Below, piece by piece: positions 42,607 through 51,526 of a DNA stretch of 64,000 nucleotides. Numbering within the stretch: position 1 is the stretch's first letter; every line of letters begins with the position of its first letter. The notes beneath the pieces are model-generated. The model ran no database searches, was not told the DNA's origin, and saw only the letters and a program-made list of their open reading frames with translations. Source of the DNA: Thermodesulfobacteriota bacterium (GTDB lineage Bacteria > Desulfobacterota > Desulfobacteria > Desulfobacterales > Desulfosudaceae); NCBI GenBank assembly GCA_040753795.1, contig JBFMDX010000009.1:92622-156621 (forward strand), in the 5' to 3' direction. Position numbers and translations under genes: made by a program.

Positions 42607-42903
42607 TTATCTGTATGCGTGATTATCCAGATATACGCCGTCGGCTTCTCCGCGGCTATCGTCCCAGGAAAAAACGATTCGCCATTGATTGTTTACGCGA
42701 ATGGAATATTTGCCCTTCAAGTGGCCGGATAGCAGTTCAAAATGGTTGCCGGGCGGACTCTTCAAGTCCGCTTCGCTGGCCGCATCGTCCAGCAGTTGCA
42801 GTTTTCTGAATAATCGGTCGCGGATATCGGCGGGTATTTTTTTAGACGAAACGTCTTCGGTAAAAAAGTCCCGTAACCAGTTATCCCGAAATTTTTTGAT
42901 CAT
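42607..42903 (-). CDS. higB: HigB-type toxin
   Basis: 98 residues from ATG 42903 (MIKKFRDNWLRDFF). Earlier in-frame starts are possible but do not fit the family. RelE/ParE fold: RDRLFRKLQLLDDA, KYSIRVNNQWRIVFSWDD, ending with DNHAYR. HigB toxins cut mRNA on the ribosome. The family normally has 90-100 residues, so it is full length. Confidence 0.92.
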   Translation of the reverse strand: MIKKFRDNWLRDFFTEDVSSKKIPADIRDRLFRKLQLLDDAASEADLKSPPGNHFELLSGHLKGKYSIRVNNQWRIVFSWDDSRGEADGVYLDNHAYR

Positions 42904-42984
42904 GTTTTTACTGTAACGTATATGATTACAATTGGCAAGCAATCTTATTCATTAAAACTGACAGCCTCTAAGCTTGTGGCATTT

Positions 42985-43039
42985 AAACTCGCCGTATTCG
43001 GGAAAGGGGTTTTTGTGAGCGACCTGCGGGCATTTTGGG
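42985..43039. repeat. 55-bp direct repeat, copy 2 (upstream of higB)
   Basis: Nearly identical to 42220-42274. Unlike copy 1, it continues into an inverted half: GCCGTATTCGGGAAAGG (42991-43007) against CCTTCCCGAATGCGGC (43056-43071), making an 81-bp hairpin element. Copy 1 looks like the left half of this element. Confidence 0.85.
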
Positions 43040-43111
43040 GAGCGAACAAAACACTCCTTCCCGAATGCGGCCTTATGCTTCTATGATTCATTATTAATAT
43101 ATACCCCCGTG

Positions 43112-43140
43112 TTGACATCCCCGGCTTTCGTCCCTACCAT
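43112..43140 (+). promoter_or_regulatory. Promoter for the Hsp70 homologue
   Basis: TTGACA (43112-43117), 17-base spacer, TACCAT (43135-43140), about 70 bases before the start. The CCC-rich spacer and CCAT also slightly resemble a heat-shock sigma-32 promoter; the housekeeping type fits better. Confidence 0.55.
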
Positions 43141-43207
43141 TAGGCCACAAAAACCGGGCAAAAGCCGTCCGCGTTCATAACTGCTTGTAAACTGGAAAGG
43201 TTTTCAA

Positions 43208-45988
43208 ATGTTGCCTCCGGATGCCCGATTCGTTATCGGAATTGACCTGGGCACGACCAACTCGGCGGTGTCGTACGCGCGACTGGACGCCGCCGACGGA
43301 AAGAAGCCCGCCATCAAACGGTTTGAAGTGCCGCAGCTCACCGGCAGCGGCGAGTTTTCCCGCCGGCCGGTGCTGCCGTCATTTTTATATATCCCCGGCG
43401 AACACGAAATCGCCGAAGCGGCCATCACCCATCCCTGGCGCATGCCCACTAAAAATTTTTCCGGCATCTTCGCCCGGGATTTCGGGGCCAACATTCCGGC
43501 CCGACTGGTTTCTTCGGCCAAAAGCTGGCTGTGCGAAAACAGCGTCGACCGGAACGCCGCCATCCTGCCCTGGGGTTCGCCGGCCTCCGTGCGCAAGGTC
43601 TCACCGGTGGAGGCGTCGGCCGCCTACCTGGACCACATGCGCCAGGCCTGGAACCTGTCCCGGGGCGAGGAAGAGGAGGAGTACCTGGAGAACCAGCTGG
43701 TGGTGGTGACCGTGCCGGCGTCGTTTGACGAGGTGGCCCGGGACCGGACCCTGGCGGCAGCCTCCCTGGCCAGCCTGAAAAACATCATTCTGCTGGAAGA
43801 GCCCCTGGCCGCCTTTTACAGCTGGCTGGCCGTCCACGAAAACGACTGGAGCGAAAAGGTCAGCCCGGACGAACTGATCCTGGTCTGCGACGTGGGCGGC
43901 GGCACCACGGACTTTACCCTGATCACCTTGAGCGACGAGCACGGCAGCCCCCGTTTTGAGCGCATTGCCGTAGGCGATCACCTTATCCTGGGCGGGGACA
44001 ACATCGACCTGGCCCTGGCCCGCCGGGTCGAAGCAAAGCTCAAGAAACCGCTTGACGCGGACCGGCTCAAAACCCTCTGCCACCAGTGCCGCCAGGCCAA
44101 GGAAAACATCCTGGAGGAACGCTCCGAACGGGAACGGATCACCCTCATGGGCCAGGGTGGCAGCCTCATCGCCGGCACGATCTCTTCCGTTCTGGACCGG
44201 GCCGAGGTCCGGGAAACGGTGCTGGAGCAGTTTTTTCCGCTGGTGGACGAAGGCCGGGTGGCGGCCAATCCGGGGACCAAGGTCCGGTCGGCCTTTGGCC
44301 TGGCCTATGAAAGCGATCCGGCCGTGACCGCCCACCTGATGCGGTTTCTGTCCCGCAACGCCGCCGAAACCGAGTCGCGGATGTCCCGGCCGCCCGTGCC
44401 GGACATCGTCCTGTTCAACGGCGGAGCCCTCAAGCCAATGCCGGTCCAGGAGCGGATCCGGGAAGCCCTGCGGCAATACTACGGCCTGGGCGACGCGGAT
44501 CGGCCGCGGGCGCTGATCAACCCCGACCACGACGCCGCGGTTTCCCTTGGCGCGGCCTATTATGGCCTGGTCAAGTCCGGCCAGGGCGTGAAGGTGGGCA
44601 GCGGCAGCCCCCGCTCCGTTTACCTGGGCATCGCCACCGGCGAGGAAACGGCGGATCGGCCTGCGTCCGCCATCTGCGTGGTGGAAAGGGGCCTGGAGGA
44701 AAACACCCGCGTCGAACTGGCTGACCGGACCTTTGATGTCATCGCCAACCGCCGGGTGCGGTTTGATCTGTACAGCTCCAGCTTCCGCTCCGGGGACCGC
44801 CACGGCGATATCATTGCCGTCGATGATTCGGTCGTGCCGCTGCCGCCGGTGGAGACGATCATCCAGTTCGGCGAAAAAGGCGCCGCCCGGAACATCCCGG
44901 TTCACATTGAGATTGAATACACGGAAATCGGCACCCTGGTGCTGTGGTGCCGCTCTCTGGCCAGCTCCCACCGCTGGCAGTTGCAGTTTCAGCTCCGGCA
45001 GGCAGCGGCGGCCATGGATATTCCCGACGCCGGCCAGGTGATGGACGCCAATCTGGTGGAATCCGCCCTGTCGGTGGTAAGTGAGGTGCTGTCTGAAAAG
45101 AAAGCCGGACCGGCGGAAAAGAAGAAGTTGACCGGTCTGGTTCACGCCCTGACCGACCTGACGAAAACTTCCCGGGAAAAATGGCCGGTGTCCTTCCTGA
45201 GGGCCATGGCCGATCGGCTGATCGATATCCGGGAGTGCCGGCGGATCTCCGCCGACCATGAAACCCGCTGGCTGAACCTGGCCGGGTTCGCCGCCCGGCC
45301 CGGCATCGGCGACGGGTTTGACGCCCAGCGCGTCACCGCCTTCTGGAAAATCTACAACCAGGGGATCTGTTTTGCCAACAACGCCCAGGTCCGGGTGGAA
45401 TGGTGGATCTTCCTGCGCCGCATTGCTTGCGGGCTGAAGCCCGGTCAGCAACGGCAATTTTTTCAGGATGTCTCTTCGCTGATTCTGCCCGGAAAAGGCC
45501 AGGGGATCAAGCTGTCCGAGCAGGAGCAGGTGGAAATATGGATGGCCCTGGCCAATATGGAGCGGCTGCTGGTCAAGGACAAGATCACCTGCGGCCGGGC
45601 CCTGCTGACCCGGATCGCGAAAAAGAACTGCAAGCCCCAGTACCTCTGGGCGGTTTCCCGCCTGGGCGCCCGGGACATGCTTTACGGGTCCGCCGACCGG
45701 GTGGTGCCGCCGGCCGAGGCAGCGGAATGGATCGACGCCATCATCGGCGTGGACTGGCCCCGGCCCGAAGCCGCGGCCGCGGCCGTTTGCCGCCTGGCCC
45801 GCAAAACCGGTGACCGTACCCGGGATGTGGACGCAGGCCTGGTGGAACAGCTTCTGTCATGGCTGAACGAAAAGAATCTGGCCGGAGAATGGGCCTCCCG
45901 GATCACCGAGGTAAAAGCGGTGGAACAGCAGGAACAGACGCTGACCTATGGCGAGTCGTTACCGGCCGGGCTGATTCTACGGTCCTGA
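43208..45988 (+). CDS. Hsp70-family chaperone with extended C-terminus (DUF3731 type)
   Basis: 926 residues. The N-terminal actin-like ATPase: FVIGIDLGTTNSAVSYA (phosphate 1), VVTVPASFDEVARDRTLAAA, LEEPLAAFYSWL, LVCDVGGGTTDFTLI (phosphate 2) and VLFNGGALKPMPVQ. Instead of an ordinary substrate-binding domain it has a long helix-rich C-terminus (residues about 600-926), as in the DUF3731 group of DnaK-like proteins. Relatives are usually next to a partner Hsp70 and DUF2760; here it is alone. Role unknown. Confidence 0.88.
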   Translation: MLPPDARFVIGIDLGTTNSAVSYARLDAADGKKPAIKRFEVPQLTGSGEFSRRPVLPSFLYIPGEHEIAEAAITHPWRMPTKNFSGIFARDFGANIPARLVSSAKSWLCENSVDRNAAILPWGSPASVRKVSPVEASAAYLDHMRQAWNLSRGEEEEEYLENQLVVVTVPASFDEVARDRTLAAASLASLKNIILLEEPLAAFYSWLAVHENDWSEKVSPDELILVCDVGGGTTDFTLITLSDEHGSPRFERIAVGDHLILGGDNIDLALARRVEAKLKKPLDADRLKTLCHQCRQAKENILEERSERERITLMGQGGSLIAGTISSVLDRAEVRETVLEQFFPLVDEGRVAANPGTKVRSAFGLAYESDPAVTAHLMRFLSRNAAETESRMSRPPVPDIVLFNGGALKPMPVQERIREALRQYYGLGDADRPRALINPDHDAAVSLGAAYYGLVKSGQGVKVGSGSPRSVYLGIATGEETADRPASAICVVERGLEENTRVELADRTFDVIANRRVRFDLYSSSFRSGDRHGDIIAVDDSVVPLPPVETIIQFGEKGAARNIPVHIEIEYTEIGTLVLWCRSLASSHRWQLQFQLRQAAAAMDIPDAGQVMDANLVESALSVVSEVLSEKKAGPAEKKKLTGLVHALTDLTKTSREKWPVSFLRAMADRLIDIRECRRISADHETRWLNLAGFAARPGIGDGFDAQRVTAFWKIYNQGICFANNAQVRVEWWIFLRRIACGLKPGQQRQFFQDVSSLILPGKGQGIKLSEQEQVEIWMALANMERLLVKDKITCGRALLTRIAKKNCKPQYLWAVSRLGARDMLYGSADRVVPPAEAAEWIDAIIGVDWPRPEAAAAAVCRLARKTGDRTRDVDAGLVEQLLSWLNEKNLAGEWASRITEVKAVEQQEQTLTYGESLPAGLILRS

Positions 45989-45994
45989 TCCGGA

Positions 45995-48172
45995 TTACCG
46001 TCGCTGCTCGCGCAGCAGAAACCGGCTGTAATCATACATCTTGGCCAGGGATTTGACGGCCCGCTCCGGAGTGGGGAAGAAAACGCCTTTGTAACGGGCG
46101 CCGTCCACCTTATATAAGGTCTTGTCTTCGGTCTCGTCGGTGACGATGTTGACCCCGATGACCGGCTTTTCGTAAGTTTCCATCAGCTTGACGATGTGGG
46201 CGATGTAGCTTTCTTCAAATTCATACATGGCCTTTAACACTTGCTGGCCGAACCCCACGGTGTAGTTCGGATCAATGACGACGTTTTTGATCAGCCGCTT
46301 GACGCTGTGCTTCCGGCCCAGAATACCGAGATTCAAGACCATGTCGCAGCCGTCCCAGCGGATCAGTTCTTCGATCACCCGCACCGGAAAGGAGTTATCC
46401 CGCTCACCGACCAGATCGACCGGGTTGGCATGACTCCAGTAGGGCGGCAGGATGCCGTTGATGGTTTCGATCAACTCCGGCGAAAGCTGCGGCACTTCCA
46501 GATTGAAGGAGGCGCACAGGTCCGAGGCCACCACCCCCCAGCCGCCGCCCAGGGTCATGATGGCCACCCGTTTGCCTTTGGGCAGGGGCAGGGAGGAAAA
46601 CGCGGCTGAAAGATCGAGCATATCCATGGTCCGGTCCACCTTGATGATGCCGGTCTGCCGGCAGACCGCCTCAAAAACGCGGGCGTCCGACGTCATGGCG
46701 CCGGTATGGCTGGCCGCGGCCCGGCTGCCGGCCTCGGTCTGTCCCCCCTTTAACATGACAATGGGTTTCCGCCGGGACAGGCGCCGGGCGCTTTCCAGAA
46801 ACCGCTGGCCGTTCTTGACGCTTTCGATATAGAGCATGACGATTTTCGTGACGTCGTCGATTTCAAACCCTTCCAGATAGTCCTCGATGGTCACCATGCC
46901 CTCGTTGCCCGACCCGCAGAAGGCCCGGATTTCGATACCCTGCTGTTCGGCGAAATGGAGCAGCTGACCGCCCATGTTGCCGGACTGGGCCACCACGGCG
47001 ATGCCGCCGGGATCGGGCCAGACCAGGGAACCGGTGCAATAGAGCCGGATGTGGGGATTGATGATGCCCATGGTGTTGGGACCGATGACCAGGATGCCGG
47101 CTTCCCGGGCTTTTTCCATGACGTTTTTTTCCAGGGCTTTCCCCTCGGGTCCGACTTCGGCAAACCCGGAGGTGATCAGCAGCATGCTTCTGATACCTTT
47201 TTTCGCCAGGTCGGGAATCAGGTCGCTGACGCCGGCGGCCGGAACGGTCACCACCGCCAGGTCCACCGGGCCGGGGATGTCGTTGACGGATTTGTAGGTT
47301 TTCCGGCCCGCGATTATGTCTTTGGTCGGATTGACGAGGTATATTTCGCCTTCGTATCCGTTGGCCACGGTATTGGTGAAGAGCAGGTGCCCCCACTTGC
47401 CCATCTGGCCGGAGGCGCCGACAAAGGCGATGGAACGGGGATAAAACAGTTTTCCCAGAGCCTTCGGGTCGACCGGCGGCGTGACAGGGCGTTCCTGGCC
47501 GCGACCGCCCTTGACGATCAGGGCGTCTACGGCGCAGATTTTTCCTTCAGGGGTGATGATCAAGGGATTGATGTCGACTTCCGCGATGTCCGGCTCCTTT
47601 TGTCCGATTTCCGACAGCCCCATCAGGGTGTCGATCAGTTGACGCCGGTCAGCCGGGGCGTCTCCCCGGAATGCCCCCAGCAGTCGGGTGGCTCTGATTT
47701 CGTCGATCATTTCCCCGGCGTCAATTTCGGTTAGCGGCGCCACGCGGAAGGTGATATCGGCCAGGGCTTCGGTGAAAATCCCGCCCAGGCCGAACATGAC
47801 CACCGGCCCGAAAACCCGGTCGTGAAACAGCCCGGCCACGAATTCCCGTTTCCCCTGAACGTGAGGCTGAACCAGAAACCCTTCCAGCGCCGATCCGGCA
47901 GCGTCGACAATCCGGCGGCAGGCGTCTCGAACGGCGGTCCCGTCGCCGAGATTGAGGTGTACGATGCCGGCCTCAGTCTTGTGCATCAGAGTGGCGCCCA
48001 GGCCCTTGACCACCACCGGAAATCCGAAGGCTTCGGCCGCGGCAACCGCCTGGTCGGTTTCAGTCGCGACGGTTTCCGGAACGACAGGAACGCCGTATCG
48101 TTTCAGTATGTTTTTCGCGTCATGTTCGGAAAGAGCTGTTTTTTCGGTAAAATTCAAGTCAGCCTGACTCAT
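45995..48172 (-). CDS. ADP-forming acyl-CoA synthetase (acetate--CoA ligase family)
   Basis: 725 residues. The order is reversed from the common fusion: ATP-grasp (beta) domain first (residues 1-230, LSEHDAKNILKRYGVPVVPE, GFPVVVKGLGATLMHKTEAG) and CoA-binding plus ligase (alpha) domains after (FYPRSIAFVGASGQMGKWG, LVIGPNTMGIINPH, AASHTGAM with the phospho-His). It makes ATP from acyl-CoA and ADP, or the reverse. A clear palindromic operator lies upstream (48242-48263). Confidence 0.9.
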   Translation of the reverse strand: MSQADLNFTEKTALSEHDAKNILKRYGVPVVPETVATETDQAVAAAEAFGFPVVVKGLGATLMHKTEAGIVHLNLGDGTAVRDACRRIVDAAGSALEGFLVQPHVQGKREFVAGLFHDRVFGPVVMFGLGGIFTEALADITFRVAPLTEIDAGEMIDEIRATRLLGAFRGDAPADRRQLIDTLMGLSEIGQKEPDIAEVDINPLIITPEGKICAVDALIVKGGRGQERPVTPPVDPKALGKLFYPRSIAFVGASGQMGKWGHLLFTNTVANGYEGEIYLVNPTKDIIAGRKTYKSVNDIPGPVDLAVVTVPAAGVSDLIPDLAKKGIRSMLLITSGFAEVGPEGKALEKNVMEKAREAGILVIGPNTMGIINPHIRLYCTGSLVWPDPGGIAVVAQSGNMGGQLLHFAEQQGIEIRAFCGSGNEGMVTIEDYLEGFEIDDVTKIVMLYIESVKNGQRFLESARRLSRRKPIVMLKGGQTEAGSRAAASHTGAMTSDARVFEAVCRQTGIIKVDRTMDMLDLSAAFSSLPLPKGKRVAIMTLGGGWGVVASDLCASFNLEVPQLSPELIETINGILPPYWSHANPVDLVGERDNSFPVRVIEELIRWDGCDMVLNLGILGRKHSVKRLIKNVVIDPNYTVGFGQQVLKAMYEFEESYIAHIVKLMETYEKPVIGVNIVTDETEDKTLYKVDGARYKGVFFPTPERAVKSLAKMYDYSRFLLREQRR

Positions 48173-48241
48173 CGGCGGTTTCCTTTATTTTGCGTCCATA
48201 TTTGCAGACAAATTAATTGACGAGCGCGTTCAGCCACTACC

Positions 48242-48263
48242 TTAACGCTAACGTTAATGTTAA
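48242..48263. promoter_or_regulatory. Palindromic operator upstream of the acyl-CoA synthetase
   Basis: Outer arms TTAAC (48242-48246) and GTTAA (48259-48263) around a perfect core TAACGTTA (48249-48256), with two two-base spacers. It resembles MerR- or TetR-type operators of acyl-CoA and amino-acid degradation genes (LiuR-like TTAACGTTAACG boxes). It lies 70 bases upstream of the synthetase ATG and 160 bases upstream of ppdK. The regulator gene is not in the window. Confidence 0.6.
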
Positions 48264-48324
48264 TTATCCTAAGCGATAATAAATCAAAAGTCAAGCGGCG
48301 GTTGGCATATAAAAAATCTGAATA

Positions 48325-48353
48325 TTGACATAACCTATGCTGTTGCCTATACT
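48325..48353 (+). promoter_or_regulatory. Near-consensus sigma-70 promoter for ppdK
   Basis: TTGACA (48325-48330), 17-base spacer, TATACT (48348-48353). The start of transcription is expected near 48360, about 68 bases before the ATG. Confidence 0.85.
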
Positions 48354-48427
48354 TCTTTTCCCGTAACCACGCGGTTGGCCGTTCTTTTTTCTATTTGTCC
48401 CTTATCACAAAAACATAAGGAAGCCAT

Positions 48428-51160
48428 ATGAAAACAAAAAAGTGGGTTTATCTTTTCAGCGAATTGGATCAGGTCATGGCCAATGTCAATAACGACTGGG
48501 ACTCGGTGCGGGCACTCTTCGGCGGCAAAGGCGCCAATCTGGCGGACATGCAGCGCATCGGGGTTCCCGTTCCGCCGGGTTTTACGGTCACCACCGAAGC
48601 CTGCAATGCTTACCTGGCCGGCGGCGGCGTTTTTCCGGACGGCATGTGGGACCAGGAACTCCAGGCGCTGATGGACATCGAGAAGCTTACCGGTAAAACG
48701 TTCGGCGACAGTGAAAAACCGCTGCTGGTTTCCTGCCGGTCGGGCGCCAAGTTTTCCATGCCCGGCATGATGGATACCGTGCTCAACATCGGTCTCAATG
48801 ACGAGACCGCCCAGGGCATGATTCAACTTACCCGGGATCCCCGTTTTGTTTATGACGCTTATCGCCGCCTGATCCAGATGTTCGGTTCCGTGGTCATGGG
48901 GATTCCGGATGAAGCCTTTGAATCGGCTATCGACCAGGCCAAGCGAAGAGCCGGCCTGACGACTGACGCCGAACTGACGGCCGATCACTGGCATGCCCTG
49001 ACCAGTCATTTTAAGACCATTTTTCACAGCCATACCCAGATCGACTTTCCCCAGGATCCGGTGGAGCAGCTCATGATGGCCACCGAGGCGGTTTTCAAAA
49101 GCTGGAACGGCAAGCGGGCGGTTGATTACCGAAATGCGGCCGGCATTTCCCATGATCTGGGCACGGCCGTCAGTATCGTTACCATGGTCTTTGGCAACAT
49201 GGGGGACAGCAGCGCCACCGGCGTGGCCATGACCCGCAACGGCGCCACCGGGGTACCCGGGCTGGAAGGCGATTATCTGATCAATGCCCAGGGCGAAGAC
49301 GTGGTGGCCGGCATCCGCATGACCAAAAGTATCGACCAGCTGGCCGTGGAGATGCCGGAAGATTACAAGCAACTGCAGCAGATCGCCGCTGTTCTGGAAA
49401 ATCACTACCGCGACATGCAGGACATGGAGTTTACCATTGAGCAGGGGAAACTATGGATGCTTCAGACCCGGGACGGGAAACGAACGGCCCAGGCGGCCGT
49501 GCGGATCGCCGTGGACATGGTGGAGGAGGGGCTCATCTCCCGCGAGGAAGCGGTTTCCAGAGTTTCTCCCGGCCAGATTGATTTCTTTCTTCATCCTCAG
49601 TTTGACAACAAGGCCGTGGCCGAGGCCCGGGGCGGAGGCAAAGTGCTGGCCCGGGGATTGAACGTTTCGCCCGGAGCGGCCGTGGGCAAGGTGGTGTTTG
49701 AAGCGGACCTGGCCGAGGCCTGGGCCAAAGAACAGGGCCGGCAGGTGCTGCTGGTTCGCCCGGAAACCAAACCGGATGACGTGCACGGCATGCTGGCGGC
49801 CAACGGCATCATCACCAGCCGCGGCGGCCGAACCAGCCATGCCGCCCTGGTGGCCCGCCAGTTCGGCAAGCCGGCCGTGGTCGGCGTGGCGGCGCTGCAG
49901 ATCGACCTGGTCAAGCGGCGCATGGCCGTGGGCGAACTGACCATCCAGGAGGGTGACTGGCTTTCCCTGGACGGCAACACCGGTGAGATTTTCGTCGGCC
50001 AGATCAAGACCATGGTGCCCGACATCAACGACCCCTGGCTGATCCGGTTGCTGGGCTGGGCCGACCGGATCCGTACCCTGGGCGTCATGGCCAATGCCGA
50101 TTATCCGGCGGATGCCCGGCGGGCCAGGGAGTATGGCGCCGAGGGCATCGGTCTGTGCCGGACGGAACATATGTTTTTTGAGAGCGAGCGTCTGCCCCAT
50201 ATCCAGAAAATGATCATGGCCACACTGCCCTATGACCGCCGGGAGGCCCTGGCCGCACTGCTCCCCTTCCAGCGGGAAGACTTCGCCGGCCTGTTCCGGG
50301 CCATGGACGGGCTGCCGGTCATCATCCGTCTGATCGATCCGCCCCTGCACGAGTTCATGCCCGATCTGCTGGGACTGATCAATGAACTGGCCGACCTGAA
50401 ACTGCGCGTCAACCACGCCACCACCATGGCCGAGATCGATAACCTGTTGCAGCAGATCCGCCTCAAGGAGCGAATCCGGACCCGGGCCGAGCAGTTGCGC
50501 GAGCAGAACCCCATGCTGGGGCTGCGCGGCGTCCGCCTGGGCATCCAGATTCCGGAATTGACCGGCATGCAGGTCCAGGCCCTTTTCGAAGCCGCCTGCG
50601 AGGTCACCCGTGAAGGCATTAAGGTGCTGCCCAAGATCATGATCCCCCTGACCACCCATGCCAATGAACTCAAACGCCAGCTGGAGGTACTGGAGGCCAC
50701 GGCTAAAAAAGTCATGGCCGAGCAGAGCATCACCATCGATTACAAATTCGGGACCATGATCGAGGTCCCGCGGGCGGCCATGACCGCCGACCAGATCGCC
50801 GTTTATGCGGAATTTTTCTCTTTCGGTACCAATGATCTGACCCAGACCACTTTCGGCATTTCCCGGGATGACGCCGAGTCCGGTTTCCTGATGAGCTATC
50901 TGAACCAGGATATTCTGCCGGAAAATCCCTTTGCCACCCTTGACCGGGACGGCGTCGGTGAACTGATGCGTATCGCCGTCACCAAGGGACGCGGGAACCG
51001 CCCCGACCTGGAGTGCGGCATCTGCGGCGAGCACGGCGGTGATCCGGAATCCATCGCCCTGTGCCATGAACTGGGGCTTGACTATGTGTCCTGTTCGCCG
51101 TTCCGCGTGCCGGTGGCCCGCCTGGCCGCGGCTCATGCGGCTTTAAAAAACAGGCCATGA
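48428..51160 (+). CDS. ppdK: Pyruvate phosphate dikinase
   Basis: 910 residues; reversible pyruvate + ATP + Pi to PEP + AMP + PPi. The N-terminal ATP-grasp domain has GGKGANLADMQRIGVPVPPG and SCRSGAKFSMPGMMDT. The phospho-His domain has GGRTSHAALVARQ (catalytic His). The C-terminal PEP/pyruvate barrel has ECGICGEHGGDPES. Length is normal. An AAGGA site precedes the ATG. Confidence 0.96.
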   Translation: MKTKKWVYLFSELDQVMANVNNDWDSVRALFGGKGANLADMQRIGVPVPPGFTVTTEACNAYLAGGGVFPDGMWDQELQALMDIEKLTGKTFGDSEKPLLVSCRSGAKFSMPGMMDTVLNIGLNDETAQGMIQLTRDPRFVYDAYRRLIQMFGSVVMGIPDEAFESAIDQAKRRAGLTTDAELTADHWHALTSHFKTIFHSHTQIDFPQDPVEQLMMATEAVFKSWNGKRAVDYRNAAGISHDLGTAVSIVTMVFGNMGDSSATGVAMTRNGATGVPGLEGDYLINAQGEDVVAGIRMTKSIDQLAVEMPEDYKQLQQIAAVLENHYRDMQDMEFTIEQGKLWMLQTRDGKRTAQAAVRIAVDMVEEGLISREEAVSRVSPGQIDFFLHPQFDNKAVAEARGGGKVLARGLNVSPGAAVGKVVFEADLAEAWAKEQGRQVLLVRPETKPDDVHGMLAANGIITSRGGRTSHAALVARQFGKPAVVGVAALQIDLVKRRMAVGELTIQEGDWLSLDGNTGEIFVGQIKTMVPDINDPWLIRLLGWADRIRTLGVMANADYPADARRAREYGAEGIGLCRTEHMFFESERLPHIQKMIMATLPYDRREALAALLPFQREDFAGLFRAMDGLPVIIRLIDPPLHEFMPDLLGLINELADLKLRVNHATTMAEIDNLLQQIRLKERIRTRAEQLREQNPMLGLRGVRLGIQIPELTGMQVQALFEAACEVTREGIKVLPKIMIPLTTHANELKRQLEVLEATAKKVMAEQSITIDYKFGTMIEVPRAAMTADQIAVYAEFFSFGTNDLTQTTFGISRDDAESGFLMSYLNQDILPENPFATLDRDGVGELMRIAVTKGRGNRPDLECGICGEHGGDPESIALCHELGLDYVSCSPFRVPVARLAAAHAALKNRP

Positions 51161-51258
51161 TAATCTCCTCTGGAATGCGAGCCCCGGAGGTGTTGTGAAC
51201 GGACTTGACAGAAGTGGACATTTCCGTATAATAAAATAATTCAAGGCGTTTCAATCTC

Positions 51259-51483
51259 ATGGGAGCGACAAAATCAACAACCCAGCTGGTCTGGGGCCTG
51301 CTGCTTGTAATGGCGGGAATCGGCGTGGTGATCAGGGCGAACCTGCTGGATTCGGAAATGAAAACCATTGCGGGGCAGCCCTCTACCGAGATGTTCATCC
51401 GTATTTGCGTTTATGTCATGGCGGTTCTACTGATCGGCGGCGGTATAAGGAAAATAAGAAACTATTTTTCAAAAAGCCAATAA
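51259..51483 (+). CDS. Small two-helix membrane protein
   Basis: 74 residues, two predicted membrane segments (TQLVWGLLLVMAGIGVVI and FIRICVYVMAVLLIGGGI) with a short polar loop between. Basic C-terminus (RKIRNYFSKSQ) inside the cell. It sits 43 bases before the PilB-like gene. Function unknown. Confidence 0.65.
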   Translation: MGATKSTTQLVWGLLLVMAGIGVVIRANLLDSEMKTIAGQPSTEMFIRICVYVMAVLLIGGGIRKIRNYFSKSQ

Positions 51484-51526
51484 ACGGGTTATCAATCCGT
51501 AATTTCGTAAGTTAAGGATTTCCAAC

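Noticed and set aside
42160..42732. Plus-strand ORF of 190 aa across HigBA
   Set aside because: Antisense to two clear toxin-antitoxin genes, with no motifs or ribosome-binding site.
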